Source: Alphaproteobacteria bacterium (GTDB taxonomy: Bacteria > Pseudomonadota > Alphaproteobacteria > Micropepsales > Micropepsaceae). From it: a stretch of 64,000 nt of DNA. Shown piece by piece: positions 1-8,776 of this stretch; positions within the stretch are counted from its first letter, which is position 1, and the number at the start of each line of letters is the position of its first letter. The position numbers were made by a program, and so were the translations under genes. The stretch covers positions 1 through 64,000 of the forward strand of contig CANIAL010000001.1 in NCBI GenBank assembly GCA_947465395.1, written 5' to 3'. Below the pieces are notes generated by a model, which did not search any database, was not told the origin of the DNA, and saw only the letters and a list, made by a program, of their open reading frames with translations.

Positions 1-112
1 GCTCGGTTATCAGCCGCCGGCCCCAGAAACCGCGTCGTCGCTATGGCCGCCCTCCGGTTCCGCTACGCTCCACCTACGGCCGGCCATAGCGCTGGAGGCT
101 GGAATGCACTAA
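1..112 (+). CDS. IS3-type transposase, C-terminal end only (cut by window edge)
   Basis: The frame is open from the window edge to TAA at 110-112. It encodes about 36 residues beginning LGYQPPAPE and ending EAGMH. A (S)LGYxPPAPE segment followed by a Pro/Ser-rich tail ending in MH is the usual C-terminus of many alphaproteobacterial IS3-family integrase-type transposases; this is recognition from family knowledge. The DDE catalytic core would lie left of the window. The sequence just after the stop (GGACCACTCAGTGGGGGC) resembles the end of such elements, so the IS boundary is probably near 150-156. The frame contains a 10-bp inverted repeat (40-49 with 81-90), which may be incidental. Confidence 0.6.
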   Translation, partial: LGYQPPAPETASSLWPPSGSATLHLRPAIALEAGMH

Positions 113-115
113 CAA

Positions 116-283
116 TCAAAACGGACCACTCAGTGGGGGCCGATCAGTGGCGCCCAGATAGGCCGCGACCGTAAAGCACAGATAGATGCTGGCGGTGAGG
201 ATATAGGTACAGCCCGGCGAGCGGCTGCGGATGGAGCGCGGGAAGCCCGCCGCGAATTCCGGGAATAGGTCCGTCCAGTTCAT
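116..283 (-). pseudogene. Small single-span membrane ORF, probably truncated by the adjacent IS
   Basis: This is a 55-residue frame starting MNWTDLFPEF. The ATG at 281-283 has a strong G-rich ribosome binding site (GGGGGG) just upstream, so I prefer it to the longer frame reaching 364. One hydrophobic stretch (TYILTASIYLCFTVAAYL) suggests a membrane helix near residues 27-45. The last residues (RPPLSGPF) are encoded inside what looks like the terminal sequence of the neighbouring insertion sequence. The natural C-terminus may therefore have been lost and the present stop supplied by the IS. I do not recognise the family. Confidence 0.35.
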
Positions 284-376
284 GCGCCCCCCAAGGCAAA
301 GCAAATCAACACAGTCGGGCGCAAGCATGGCCCAACTGGATTGATTTGCAACCCTGAGAGGCAATGTGCGTGCAGT

Positions 377-1045
377 TTAGAACCGCAGTAATTTCTTGAT
401 GGCGTCCGGAAGTTCCGCGAAATCGTCCAGCACGATGTCCGCGCCCAGCCCGGCGACGGGATCGGGCGTATAGCCGTACGTCATAAGAATACAGGGTGCG
501 CCTGCCGCGCGCGCCGTCTTCAGGTCGGTGATGGAATCGCCGATCATCACGGCGGGGCCGCCGCCCATCTCGTCCACCAAATCGTGGAAAATGCGGGGAT
601 CGGGCTTGGTATAGGTTTTCTTTCCCGCGCCATAGACCACATCGAAAAAGCGCAGCAGGTCCAGCTTCTCCAGAAGCGGCGCGGCAAGCGCAGCGACCTT
701 GTTGGTAAGGACACCCAGCCGCGCGCCATCTGCCTTGAGCCGGGTCAGGGTGTGGACGACACCGGGGAAGGGGCGGCTGGCGTCGGCCAGGTGCAGGGCA
801 TAATGAGCAAGAAACGCGTCCACGGTCGCGTCCATAATCGCATCTGAGATCGGCTCGCCGCTGGCGTCGAATGCCTGCCGGATCAGGGACGCGGCGCCGA
901 ACCCCACCATGTGGCGCAGGGTGGCCGGATCAATGCGGGCGCGGCCATGGGCATCCAGGATGCAGTTCAGGGCTTCCAGCAGGTCGGGCGCGGTGTCCAC
1001 CAGGGTCCCGTCCAGGTCGAATATAAGGGCCGGTGAGGGGGGCAA
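377..1045 (-). CDS. gph: Phosphoglycolate phosphatase (HAD superfamily)
   Basis: It is predicted to hydrolyse 2-phosphoglycolate to glycolate in the cytoplasm, salvaging a product of DNA 3'-end repair and oxygenase side reactions. All HAD motifs are visible: motif I FDLDGTLVDT at residues 9-18, motif II VLTNK near 110-115, the motif III lysine in KPDPRIF, and motif IV GDSITDLKTA near 165-175. The length of 222 residues is normal for Gph. No ATG lies in a suitable place, so the likely start is TTG at 1043-1045 (protein MPPSPALIFDLDG), preceded by GGAAACG. It is divergent from glmU. Other small-molecule HAD phosphatases share these motifs, so the substrate is inferred. Confidence 0.85.
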   Translation of the reverse strand: MPPSPALIFDLDGTLVDTAPDLLEALNCILDAHGRARIDPATLRHMVGFGAASLIRQAFDASGEPISDAIMDATVDAFLAHYALHLADASRPFPGVVHTLTRLKADGARLGVLTNKVAALAAPLLEKLDLLRFFDVVYGAGKKTYTKPDPRIFHDLVDEMGGGPAVMIGDSITDLKTARAAGAPCILMTYGYTPDPVAGLGADIVLDDFAELPDAIKKLLRF

Positions 1046-1130
1046 GGTGGCGTTTCCCGCTTGGAATCAGCGCAATATACAGTCGCAATTCGTCACTTCA
1101 CCTTTTTCCTTCAGGGACCTACCCGAAACC

Positions 1131-2465
1131 ATGGGTAAAGCCGCAATTATATTGGCCGCGGGCGCCGGCACGCGCATGAAGTCTGCGCTGCCCAAGGTGC
1201 TGCATCCCGTGGCGGGCCTGCCCATGCTGGGCCATGTCATCGCCGGTCTGCGCGGCGCTGGCGTTGACCGGATCGTGGTGGTGACCGCGCCCGATGCCCA
1301 TGAAGTGCGCGATTATGCCGGTAAGATGGGCGCGGCACATGTGGTGCAGGATCGCCAGCTTGGCACCGGCCATGCCGCCGCAGCCGCCGCGTCCGCGCTG
1401 AAGGATTTCCAGGGCAGCGTGCTGATCGCCTATGGCGACATGCCGCTGGTGACAGCCAAGACCTATTCAGACGCGCTTGCCGCCGGTGACGGCGGCATGG
1501 CGCTGGTGGGGTTTCGTCCGAAAGACGCCGCCGCCTATGGCCGGGTGCTGCTGAATGCAAAAGCCCATGTCGAGCGCATCGTGGAATACAAGGACGCCAG
1601 CCCCGCCGAGCGGCAAACCAAGCTTTGCAATGCCGGGATGCTGGTGGCGGACGCGCAGGCATTCTTCGCCCTGGCCGCGAAGCTGGACAACAAGAACGCG
1701 CAGGGCGAATTCTATCTCACTGATATTCCCGCCATGGCGGGCAAGGACGGCATCGCCTGTGCGCTGGTCGAAATCGGCGAAGTGGAAGCCATGGGCGTCA
1801 ACAGCCGCGCCGAGCTGGCGATGGCCGAATGCCATATGCAGCAACGTCTGCGTGGGTTGGCGCTGGCCACCGGCGTGGGCATGACCGCGCCGGAAACTGT
1901 TTATCTTTGCCATGACACAAGGCTGGACAGCGATGTGACGGTGGAGCCTTTCGTGGTCTTCGGCCCCGGCGTGGCGGTGGCATCGGGCGCACGCATCCGC
2001 AGCCACAGCCATCTGGAAGGCGCGCGCATAGGCCCTGGCGCCGTCATCGGGCCTTTCGCGCGTTTGCGTCCCGGCACCGTGATCGGGCCAAACGCGCATG
2101 TGGGCAATTTCGTGGAAGTGAAGAACACGAACCTGGGTGACGGCGCCAAGGCCAATCATCTGACCTATCTGGGCGATGCCGATGTGGGGGCTGGCGCCAA
2201 TATCGGGGCGGGCACCATCACCTGCAACTATGACGGCTTCACCAAGGCGCGGACAAAAATCGGCGCGGGCGCCTTCATCGGTTCGGACACGGCGCTGGTC
2301 GCCCCCGTTACGGTGGGCGACGGCGCCATCACGGCGGCCGGATCGGTGATAACAAAAGACGTGGCGGCGGATGCGCTGGCCGTGGCGCGCGGCGCGCAAA
2401 TCGAAAAACCGGGCTGGGCGAAAAGCTTTCGCGCGCGCCAGACACAGAAGAAAGACAAAACATAA
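1131..2465 (+). CDS. glmU: Bifunctional GlcNAc-1-P uridyltransferase / GlcN-1-P acetyltransferase
   Basis: It makes UDP-GlcNAc from glucosamine-1-phosphate, acetyl-CoA and UTP for peptidoglycan and lipopolysaccharide. The 444-residue protein has an N-terminal nucleotidyltransferase domain (LAAGAGTRMKSALPKVLHP near residues 8-26, YGDMPLV near 100) and a C-terminal left-handed beta-helix of hexapeptide repeats. The acetyltransferase signature NYDGFTKARTKIGAGAFIGS lies near residues 365-385. I chose the ATG at 1131 because MGKAAIILAAGAGTR is the standard N-terminus; the open frame upstream is non-homologous. A TATACA box at 1076-1081 could be a -10 element, but I see no good -35. The stop overlaps the glmS start (TAATG), so the two are probably translationally coupled. 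Confidence 0.96.
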   Translation: MGKAAIILAAGAGTRMKSALPKVLHPVAGLPMLGHVIAGLRGAGVDRIVVVTAPDAHEVRDYAGKMGAAHVVQDRQLGTGHAAAAAASALKDFQGSVLIAYGDMPLVTAKTYSDALAAGDGGMALVGFRPKDAAAYGRVLLNAKAHVERIVEYKDASPAERQTKLCNAGMLVADAQAFFALAAKLDNKNAQGEFYLTDIPAMAGKDGIACALVEIGEVEAMGVNSRAELAMAECHMQQRLRGLALATGVGMTAPETVYLCHDTRLDSDVTVEPFVVFGPGVAVASGARIRSHSHLEGARIGPGAVIGPFARLRPGTVIGPNAHVGNFVEVKNTNLGDGAKANHLTYLGDADVGAGANIGAGTITCNYDGFTKARTKIGAGAFIGSDTALVAPVTVGDGAITAAGSVITKDVAADALAVARGAQIEKPGWAKSFRARQTQKKDKT

Positions 2466-4291
2466 TGTGCGGCATTGTCGGCATAGCGGGCGCGGGCGAA
2501 GCCACCCCCCTGATCATGGAAGCCCTGCGGCGGCTGGAATATCGCGGCTATGACAGCGCGGGCATCGCCACGCTTGTTGACGGTGAAATTGACCGCCGCC
2601 GCTCACCCGGCAAGCTGGCCAAGCTGGATGCGGTGCTGAAGGCGCGGCCGCTGGCAGGCCATACCGGCATCGGCCATACGCGCTGGGCCACGCATGGCGC
2701 GCCCACCGAAAGCAACGCCCATCCCCATATCTCGGCCCGTGTCGCCATCGTGCATAACGGCATCATCGAGAATTTCCGCGAACTGCAGGACGAGTTGAAG
2801 GCGCGCGGCCACAAGTTTGAATCCCAGACCGACAGCGAAGTCGCCGCCCATCTCATCACCGACAATATGGACAAGGGGATGGGGGCCGTGGAAGCCGCCA
2901 AGGCGGCGGTGGCGCGGCTGACCGGCGCCTATTCATTAGCGATGATCTTCAAGGATCATGAGGGCTTGCTCATCGGCGCGCGCAAGGGTGCGCCGCTGGC
3001 GGTGGGTTATGCCGATGGCCAGGCCTATCTGGGGTCGGACGCTTTCGCGCTGGCGCCCTTCACCAACCGCGTCGCCTATCTGGAAGACGGCGATGTGGCG
3101 GTGATTGACAAGGGCCAGGTAGCGATTTTCGACGCTGCCGGCCGCCCCGCCAATCGGGAGATCAAGATCACCTCCGCCTCCGCCGCTTTGGTGGACAAGT
3201 CGGGCCATAATCATTTCATGGCCAAGGAAATCCATGAGCAGCCCGAAGTGGTGGGCCATACGCTGGCCCATTACCTCGACCCCGCGGGGCCGGTGGTGCA
3301 GCATCATGGCGTGGGATTGCGCGCCGCCCTGTCACAGGCGTCCCGCCTGACCATCTCGGCCTGCGGCACCGCCTATTATGCGGGGCTGGTGGGCAAATAC
3401 TGGTTCGAGAAACTGGCCCGCCTGCCGGTGGAATCCGATGTGGCGTCGGAACTGCGCTACCGCGATCCGGTTTATCCGGCCAAGGGCACGGCGCTGTTCG
3501 TTTCCCAATCCGGGGAAACCGCCGACACGCTGGCGGCCTTGCGCGACGCCAAGGCCAAGGGCCAGGTCACCATCGCCATCGTCAATGTCGCCGAATCCAG
3601 CATCGCGCGCGAAGCCGACATCGTGCTGCCGATTTTCGCGGGGCCGGAAATCGGCGTCGCCTCCACCAAGGCCTTCACCTGCCAGCTCGCGGCGCTGGCC
3701 AGTTTCGCCATCGCGGCGGGTGTGGCGCGCGGCGTGTTGAATGAAGCGGATGAAAAGCGGCTTTGCGCCGCGCTGCTGGAAGCGCCCCGCCATATCGCCG
3801 AATGTTTGAAGGCAAGCGCCAAGATCGAGGCGCTGGGCCAGGAAATCGCCAAGGCCCGCGACGTTCTTTACATGGGCCGGGGGCAGAGCTTTCCGCTGGC
3901 GCTGGAAGGCGCGCTGAAGCTGAAGGAAATTTCCTATATCCATGCCGAAGGCTATGCCGCGGGCGAGATGAAGCACGGCCCCATCGCCCTGATTGACGAA
4001 GCGGTGCCCATCATCGTGATCGCGCCCCATGACGCGCTGTTCGAGAAGACAATTTCCAACATGCAGGAAGTGATGGCGCGCGGCGGCAAGGTGCTGCTGA
4101 TTTCCGACGCCAAGGGCATCGCCCAGGCCGGTCCCGTCTGGGCCAGCCTGGAAGTGCCGGCCGCCGACCCCTTCATCGCGCCCATTCTCTATGCGATCCC
4201 GGTGCAGTTGCTGGCCTATCACGCGGCCATCGCCAAGGGCACCGACGTGGATCAACCCCGCAACCTGGCCAAGAGCGTGACAGTGGAATAA
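2465..4291 (+). CDS. glmS: Glutamine-fructose-6-phosphate aminotransferase (isomerizing)
   Basis: It converts fructose-6-phosphate and glutamine into glucosamine-6-phosphate, the entry step to amino sugars. The mature N-terminus starts at the catalytic Cys2 (MCGIVGIAG). The class II glutaminase domain has GHTRWATHG near residues 70-78. Two SIS sugar-isomerase domains follow, with SQSGETADTLAAL near 350 and LEGALKLKEISYIHAEGYAA near 480-500. The C-terminus DVDQPRNLAKSVTVE is typical. The 608-residue length is normal. It overlaps glmU by one base, leaving no room for a leader; a glmS ribozyme is neither seen nor expected in this lineage. Confidence 0.97.
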   Translation: MCGIVGIAGAGEATPLIMEALRRLEYRGYDSAGIATLVDGEIDRRRSPGKLAKLDAVLKARPLAGHTGIGHTRWATHGAPTESNAHPHISARVAIVHNGIIENFRELQDELKARGHKFESQTDSEVAAHLITDNMDKGMGAVEAAKAAVARLTGAYSLAMIFKDHEGLLIGARKGAPLAVGYADGQAYLGSDAFALAPFTNRVAYLEDGDVAVIDKGQVAIFDAAGRPANREIKITSASAALVDKSGHNHFMAKEIHEQPEVVGHTLAHYLDPAGPVVQHHGVGLRAALSQASRLTISACGTAYYAGLVGKYWFEKLARLPVESDVASELRYRDPVYPAKGTALFVSQSGETADTLAALRDAKAKGQVTIAIVNVAESSIAREADIVLPIFAGPEIGVASTKAFTCQLAALASFAIAAGVARGVLNEADEKRLCAALLEAPRHIAECLKASAKIEALGQEIAKARDVLYMGRGQSFPLALEGALKLKEISYIHAEGYAAGEMKHGPIALIDEAVPIIVIAPHDALFEKTISNMQEVMARGGKVLLISDAKGIAQAGPVWASLEVPAADPFIAPILYAIPVQLLAYHAAIAKGTDVDQPRNLAKSVTVE

Positions 4292-4352
4292 CGCACTGTC
4301 AGGCGGCGCGGAATCGGCGTAAAAAGCCTTCAAGATTTTCCTGGGGGTTCTC

Positions 4353-4835
4353 ATGCGCCGTTTCATGGCCGCTGTGGCGGCGACATTCATCCTGGCATCG
4401 GCATCCGCCGCGATGGCCGCGCCGCTGCCTTTCACAACCACCAATTTTTCCTTTGGCTATGACCATTTCTCCGGCTCGGGCGCCAAGCTGGATGGCGGCA
4501 ATCTGGGCCTGGGCTGGCGCTTTGGCCGCTTTGTGGGCTTTGAGTTCGGCGGCGATTACGCCACCGGCCGGGGCACCAAGTTCGGCAACATGTATCTGGA
4601 GGCACAGGGTGTGCTTCCCATTCGCGGCGGATTGCACCTGTTCGCCTCGGCGGGCGGCGCCTATGCCGGCACCTGGGCGGGCGTTGGCGGCAGCCGTTGG
4701 GGCACGGGCTACCGCGTGGGCGGCGGCGTGGAATATGACCTCACCAGCTTCTGGGCCATTCGCGGCGCGTACCATTATCAGAACGCGCTGGCCAAGCTCA
4801 GCAACTATTCGCTGGGCGTGGTGCTCAAGTTTTAA
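4353..4835 (+). CDS. Small outer-membrane beta-barrel protein
   Basis: This 160-residue protein has a clear signal peptide (MRRFMAAVAATFILASASAA, cleavage probably after AMA near residue 22). The mature part consists of alternating polar/aromatic strands rich in Gly (GNLGLGWRFGRFVGFEFGGDY, GYRVGGGVEYDL) and ends in a phenylalanine (LGVVLKF), the C-terminal signature of barrel proteins inserted by BamA. The layout matches the OmpA-like/porin-family small barrels of about eight strands. It stands alone between glmS and rpiA, 61 bases after glmS. The specific function is unknown. Confidence 0.75.
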   Translation: MRRFMAAVAATFILASASAAMAAPLPFTTTNFSFGYDHFSGSGAKLDGGNLGLGWRFGRFVGFEFGGDYATGRGTKFGNMYLEAQGVLPIRGGLHLFASAGGAYAGTWAGVGGSRWGTGYRVGGGVEYDLTSFWAIRGAYHYQNALAKLSNYSLGVVLKF

Positions 4836-4873
4836 GTGCTGGATTTGCCGGGCAGGGCCGGTAAGCTTCGCGC

Positions 4874-5578
4874 ATGGCTGACACCGACCAGAATGCGCTG
4901 AAGCGCGCCGCCGCCGCCAGGGCGCTTGAATACGTCAAAGACGGCATGAAGCTGGGGCTTGGCTCCGGCTCGACCGCCGAACTGTTCGTGGAGATGCTGG
5001 CGCCGCGTGTGCGGGGCGGTGAAAAGCTGCTCTGCGTGCCGACATCAGAGCGCACCGCCGCGCTTGCCCGCAAATTGGGACTGACGCTGTCCACCCTGGA
5101 CGAACTGGCGCCGCTGGACATCACCTTTGACGGCGCGGACGAGGCCGACCGCAATCTGGATTTGATCAAGGGCGGCGGCGGCATGCTGCTGCGCGAAAAA
5201 ATCGTGGCGGCATCTTCGCGCCGGATGATCGTGATCGCCGATGAATCGAAATTGGTGGCGCGGCTGGGCAAATTCCCGCTGCCGGTGGAAGTGGTCGAGT
5301 TCGGCCACAAGGCCACCGTCCAGCGCCTGGCCGCTTCGCTGGCGGCGCAGGGCTTTGCAAACCCAACGCTTACCTTGCGCCAGAAGGACGACGCGCCCTT
5401 CAAGACCGACAGCGGCAACCTGATTTATGACTGCGCCCTGGGCGCCATCCAGAAACCGGCGGCGCTGGGCGCTGCCATCCTGGCGGTGCCGGGCGTGGTG
5501 GAACACGGGCTTTTCACCGGCATCGCCACCACGCTTCTGATCGCGGGTCCCGGCGAAGTGGAAGTCATAGAGAAATGA
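4874..5578 (+). CDS. rpiA: Ribose-5-phosphate isomerase A
   Basis: It interconverts ribose-5-phosphate and ribulose-5-phosphate in the non-oxidative pentose phosphate pathway. The 234-residue protein has the RpiA landmarks: the phosphate loop GLGSGSTAELF near residues 31-41, FDGADEAD near 84-91 and KGGGGMLLREKIVA near 98-111, which carries the catalytic Glu and binding Lys. The C-terminal PGVVEHGLF is also typical. The ATG at 4874 gives the usual N-terminus. The next gene follows after 37 bases, so it may be co-transcribed with gor. Confidence 0.95.
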   Translation: MADTDQNALKRAAAARALEYVKDGMKLGLGSGSTAELFVEMLAPRVRGGEKLLCVPTSERTAALARKLGLTLSTLDELAPLDITFDGADEADRNLDLIKGGGGMLLREKIVAASSRRMIVIADESKLVARLGKFPLPVEVVEFGHKATVQRLAASLAAQGFANPTLTLRQKDDAPFKTDSGNLIYDCALGAIQKPAALGAAILAVPGVVEHGLFTGIATTLLIAGPGEVEVIEK

Positions 5579-5615
5579 TGCAAGCGAACACGCAGGCCGG
5601 AGGGGATAAGAAAAA

Positions 5616-6998
5616 GTGAAGTATGACTATGATCTTTTTGTTATCGGCGGTGGATCGGGAGGGGTAAGAGCCTCTCGCATGGCGGCGCTGGCGGGCGCAC
5701 GCGTGGCCATAGCCGAGGAAAGCCGCATGGGCGGCACCTGCGTCATTCGCGGCTGCATTCCCAAGAAGCTCCTGGTCTATGCCAGCCAGTTCGCGGAAAA
5801 TTTCGCCGATGCGCCCGGCTATGGCTGGACCATCGGGGAGCGCAGCTTCGACTGGGCCACCCTGATCGCCAACAAGGACAAGGAAATTGCCCGGCTGGAA
5901 GGCCTTTACACCAAGAATGTGGAAGCGGCGGGTGTCACCATCTTCGCCGACCGCGCCGTGTTCGAGGATGAACACACTTTGCTGCTGCTCAACAGCCAGA
6001 AGCGGGTGACGGCGGAAAAAATCCTGATCGCCACCGGCAACCGCCCCACCCGCGAGATGGGCACCAGCCACATCATTCCGGGCGGCAATCTTTGCATCAC
6101 CTCGGACGAGGCTTTTCACCTGAAGGAAATGCCCAAACGCATCCTGATCGCCGGCGGCGGCTATATCGCGCTGGAGTTCGCGCATATTTTCCACGGGCTG
6201 GGCGCGCATGTTAGCCTGGTCTATCGCGGCGAAAAGCCCTTGCGCGGTTTCGACGACGACATGCGGACCGCCCTTTGCGAATCCATGTCGTCGCGGGGCC
6301 TCGAGGTCTTGCTGGGCTGCGAATTCACCAAGGTGGAAAAGCGGGGCGACTGCCTGCATGCCGAAACCAACAAGGGCGCGGTGATCGAATGCGACCAGAT
6401 CCTGCTGGCCATCGGCCGCCAGCCGAACACCATGGCGCTGCATGTGGAAAAGGCGGGCGTGGCGCTGGGCAAAAAGGGCGAAGTGAAGGTGGATGATTAT
6501 TCGCGCACATCCGCGCCGCATATCTATGCCGTGGGTGACGTCACCGACCGGCTGCAACTGACGCCGGTGGCCATCCACGAAGCCATGTGTTTCGTGGAGA
6601 CGGTCTTCAAGAACAATCCCACCGCGCCCGACCATGTGCATGTCGCCAGCGCTGTCTTCACAACGCCGGAACTGGCGGTGGTGGGCATGTCCGAGGAAAA
6701 AGCCCTGCTGATGGGTCACACGGTGGACATCTACAAGTCCAGCTTCCGCCCGTTGCTGCACACGCTGGGCGGGCGGCCCGTGCGCACCATGATGAAGATG
6801 GTGGTGGACCAGGCGACGCAAAAGGTGCTGGGCGTGCATATCTTCGGCGATCATGCCGCCGAGATCATCCAGCTTGCCGCCGTGGCGCTGAAGCTGGGCG
6901 CCACCAAGCAGGATTTCGACAGCACCATCGCCCTTCATCCCACCGCCGCCGAAGAACTGGTGACCATGCGAACGAAGTCCTATTCGAAGTCACCCTGA
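5616..6998 (+). CDS. gor: Glutathione-disulfide reductase, NADPH type
   Basis: This FAD flavoenzyme keeps glutathione reduced using NADPH. The FAD Rossmann motif is GGGSGGVRASR (residues 11-21). The redox-active disulfide is in GGTCVIRGCIPKK, with Cys42 and Cys47. A second Rossmann motif, GGGYIALEFAHIFHGLGA, lies near residue 180 and is followed by YRGEKPLRGFD, whose arginines are the NADPH-specifying pattern of glutathione reductases. The active-site base is in LHPTAAEE near the C-terminus. The GTG at 5616 is preceded by AGGGGATAAG. The 460-residue length is normal. The stop codon overlaps the start of a repeated intergenic hairpin element. Confidence 0.93.
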   Translation: MKYDYDLFVIGGGSGGVRASRMAALAGARVAIAEESRMGGTCVIRGCIPKKLLVYASQFAENFADAPGYGWTIGERSFDWATLIANKDKEIARLEGLYTKNVEAAGVTIFADRAVFEDEHTLLLLNSQKRVTAEKILIATGNRPTREMGTSHIIPGGNLCITSDEAFHLKEMPKRILIAGGGYIALEFAHIFHGLGAHVSLVYRGEKPLRGFDDDMRTALCESMSSRGLEVLLGCEFTKVEKRGDCLHAETNKGAVIECDQILLAIGRQPNTMALHVEKAGVALGKKGEVKVDDYSRTSAPHIYAVGDVTDRLQLTPVAIHEAMCFVETVFKNNPTAPDHVHVASAVFTTPELAVVGMSEEKALLMGHTVDIYKSSFRPLLHTLGGRPVRTMMKMVVDQATQKVLGVHIFGDHAAEIIQLAAVALKLGATKQDFDSTIALHPTAAEELVTMRTKSYSKSP

Positions 6999-7113
6999 CC
7001 CCCTCCGTCCTTCGCACGTTTGCTTGGTGATGAAAGCGCACGCGCTTTCATCACCTGCGCCGTGCTACGGGCACCTCCCCCGCCTGTGTGCTTCGCACAC
7101 GCAGGGGAGGGTG
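6997..7113. repeat. Intergenic palindromic element, copy 1 (CCCCCTCCG...CACCTCCCCC family)
   Basis: It begins ACCCCCTCCGTCCTTCGCA, overlapping the gor stop. It then carries a strong hairpin (GGTGATGAAAGCGC with GCGCTTTCATCACC), then GGGCACCTCCCCC, then a second hairpin (CTGTGTGC/GCACACG) and closing GGGGAGGG. Matching elements lie at 9579-9671 and 56077-56181. The outer CCCCCTCC and GGGGAGGG arms can pair. Such elements are common between genes in alphaproteobacteria, and here the element probably also ends gor transcription. Confidence 0.7.
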
Positions 7114-7213
7114 GCAGCGGCGTAAAAGCCCCAATTTCACCAATATCTTAAGGCCTTCTGGCAAAACCCGGCCTGTTCCCCTATATCCCCCTTTGCAAAC
7201 GAAGGAGCGTGGC

Positions 7214-8593
7214 GTGGCATCCCCCTGGTCGCCGCAAAGCTGGCAGGACAAGCCCATCCGTCAGGTGCCGGAATACCCGGACCAAGCGGCGCTGGAGGCT
7301 GTCTTGACGCGCCTGCGCTCGCACCCGCCGCTGGTTTTCGCGGGCGAGGCGCGCAATCTCCAGTCCGCCCTGGCCCAGGTCAGCGCCGGCAAGGCTTTCC
7401 TGCTGCAGGGCGGGGACTGCGCCGAAAGCTTCGCAGAATTCCACCCCGACAATATCCGCGACATGTTCCGCGTGCTGCTGCAGATGGCGGTGGTGCTGAC
7501 ATTCGCCGCCGGCCTGCCGGTGGTGAAGGTGGGCCGCATCGCCGGCCAGTTCGCCAAGCCGCGGTCCGAAGACACCGAAACGCAGAACGGCGTCACCCTG
7601 CCGTCCTATCGCGGCGACAATATCAATGGCAGCGAGTTCACGTCGGCCGCCCGCGTGCCCGATCCCCAGCGCCTGCTGGAAGCGACGGCGCAAAGCGCGG
7701 CCACGCTCAATCTCCTGCGCGCTTTCGCGCAAGGCGGCTATGCCGATCTGCACAATGTCCATCGCTGGATGCTGGGCTTCATTTCCGACAGCCCGGCGGG
7801 CGAGCAATATCAGGGCCTGGCCCAGCGCATTTCCGAGACGCTGGATTTCATGGCCGCCTGCGGCATCAATTCGGAAACCGTGCCCCAGCTGCGCGGCACC
7901 GATTTCTATACCAGCCATGAGGCGCTGCTGCTGCCGTATGAACAGGCGATGACCCGCGTGGATTCCACCAGCGGCGACTGGTACGACACCTCCGCCCACA
8001 TGCTGTGGATCGGCGACCGCACCCGCCAGCTTGACGGCGCGCATGTGGAGTTCATGCGCGGCATCAAGAATCCCATCGGCCTGAAATGCGGCCCGTCTCT
8101 TTCGCCCGATGACCTGCTGCAACTGATCGCGGCGCTGAACCCGCAGAATATCCCCGGTCGCCTGACGCTGATCGCCCGCTTCGGCTCGGACAAGGTGGCC
8201 GAAAAACTGCCGCCGCTGGTGCGCGCGGTAAAGCGCGAAGGCGCCCATGTGGTCTGGTCCTGCGATCCCATGCATGGCAACACCATCAAGCTGGCGTCCG
8301 GCTACAAGACCCGGCCCGTGGACCGCATCCTGGAAGAAGTGCGCAGCTTCTTTGCCGTGCACCGCGCCGAAGGCACCCATGCCGGCGGCGTGCATTTCGA
8401 AATGACGGGCCAGGATGTCACCGAATGCCTGGGCGGCGCCCAGGCGATCAAGGAACTGGACATCTCGTCCCGCTACCAGACCGCCTGCGATCCCCGCCTT
8501 AATGCCAGCCAGGCGCTGGAGCTGGCATTTTTGATCGCCCAGGGCATCCGCGATGAACGCATCAAGAGCGCGGGCCGTGTCGCGTCGGCTTGA
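7214..8593 (+). CDS. aroG: 3-Deoxy-7-phosphoheptulonate synthase, class II
   Basis: It catalyses the first shikimate-pathway step, condensing phosphoenolpyruvate and erythrose-4-phosphate. The 459-residue protein has the class II (plant-like) signatures: [14 protein letters not shown] near residues 60-73 with the metal-binding Cys, [14 protein letters not shown] near 105-118, [10 protein letters not shown], and [10 protein letters not shown] near 350, which carries metal ligands. The GTG at 7214 ([10 protein letters not shown]) is preceded by GAAGGAGCG at ideal spacing, so I reject the longer open frame from 7088. A repeated palindrome lies just upstream. Confidence 0.94.
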   Translation: MASPWSPQSWQDKPIRQVPEYPDQAALEAVLTRLRSHPPLVFAGEARNLQSALAQVSAGKAFLLQGGDCAESFAEFHPDNIRDMFRVLLQMAVVLTFAAGLPVVKVGRIAGQFAKPRSEDTETQNGVTLPSYRGDNINGSEFTSAARVPDPQRLLEATAQSAATLNLLRAFAQGGYADLHNVHRWMLGFISDSPAGEQYQGLAQRISETLDFMAACGINSETVPQLRGTDFYTSHEALLLPYEQAMTRVDSTSGDWYDTSAHMLWIGDRTRQLDGAHVEFMRGIKNPIGLKCGPSLSPDDLLQLIAALNPQNIPGRLTLIARFGSDKVAEKLPPLVRAVKREGAHVVWSCDPMHGNTIKLASGYKTRPVDRILEEVRSFFAVHRAEGTHAGGVHFEMTGQDVTECLGGAQAIKELDISSRYQTACDPRLNASQALELAFLIAQGIRDERIKSAGRVASA

Positions 8594-8598
8594 AGAAA

Positions 8599-8770
8599 CG
8601 AGCAGTGCGCGGGTCTGCCGCGAAGCGCACGCTTCGCAAATGAACACGCGCGCCGCGAAAAATACGAGCGCGGAATTTCGTCGCGCGATACGGGGCCTGC
8701 CGCGCCAGCTTGGCACGAGCGGAGCGCGGGTCTGCCGCACTTCGCAAATGAACACGCGCTCCGCGAGCAA
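8599..8770. repeat. Imperfect direct repeat pair between aroG and a membrane-protein gene
   Basis: A unit reading CGAGCAGTGCGCGGGTCTGC ... CTTCGCAAATGAACACGCGC at 8599-8661 recurs at 8716-8770, as CGAGCGGAGCGCGGGTCTGC ... CTTCGCAAATGAACACGCGC. The first copy contains an extra GAAGCGCACGCTTC mini-palindrome. About 54 unrelated bases separate the copies. Nothing resembling a gene fits this 183-base gap, although a frame stays open through it. Confidence 0.65.
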
Positions 8771-8776
8771 CATATA

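Noticed and set aside
40..90. 10-bp inverted repeat GCTATGGCCG/CGGCCATAGC as an independent element
   Set aside because: It lies inside the transposase-like coding frame, so it is probably incidental or part of the IS; no second copy was seen in the window.
1061..1081. Promoter TTGGAA / TATACA between gph and glmU
   Set aside because: The spacer would be only nine bases, so the two boxes cannot work together; the TATACA alone is weak evidence.
2440..2470. glmS ribozyme or leader before glmS
   Set aside because: glmU and glmS overlap by one base, so there is no untranslated leader, and the ribozyme is known from Gram-positive bacteria.
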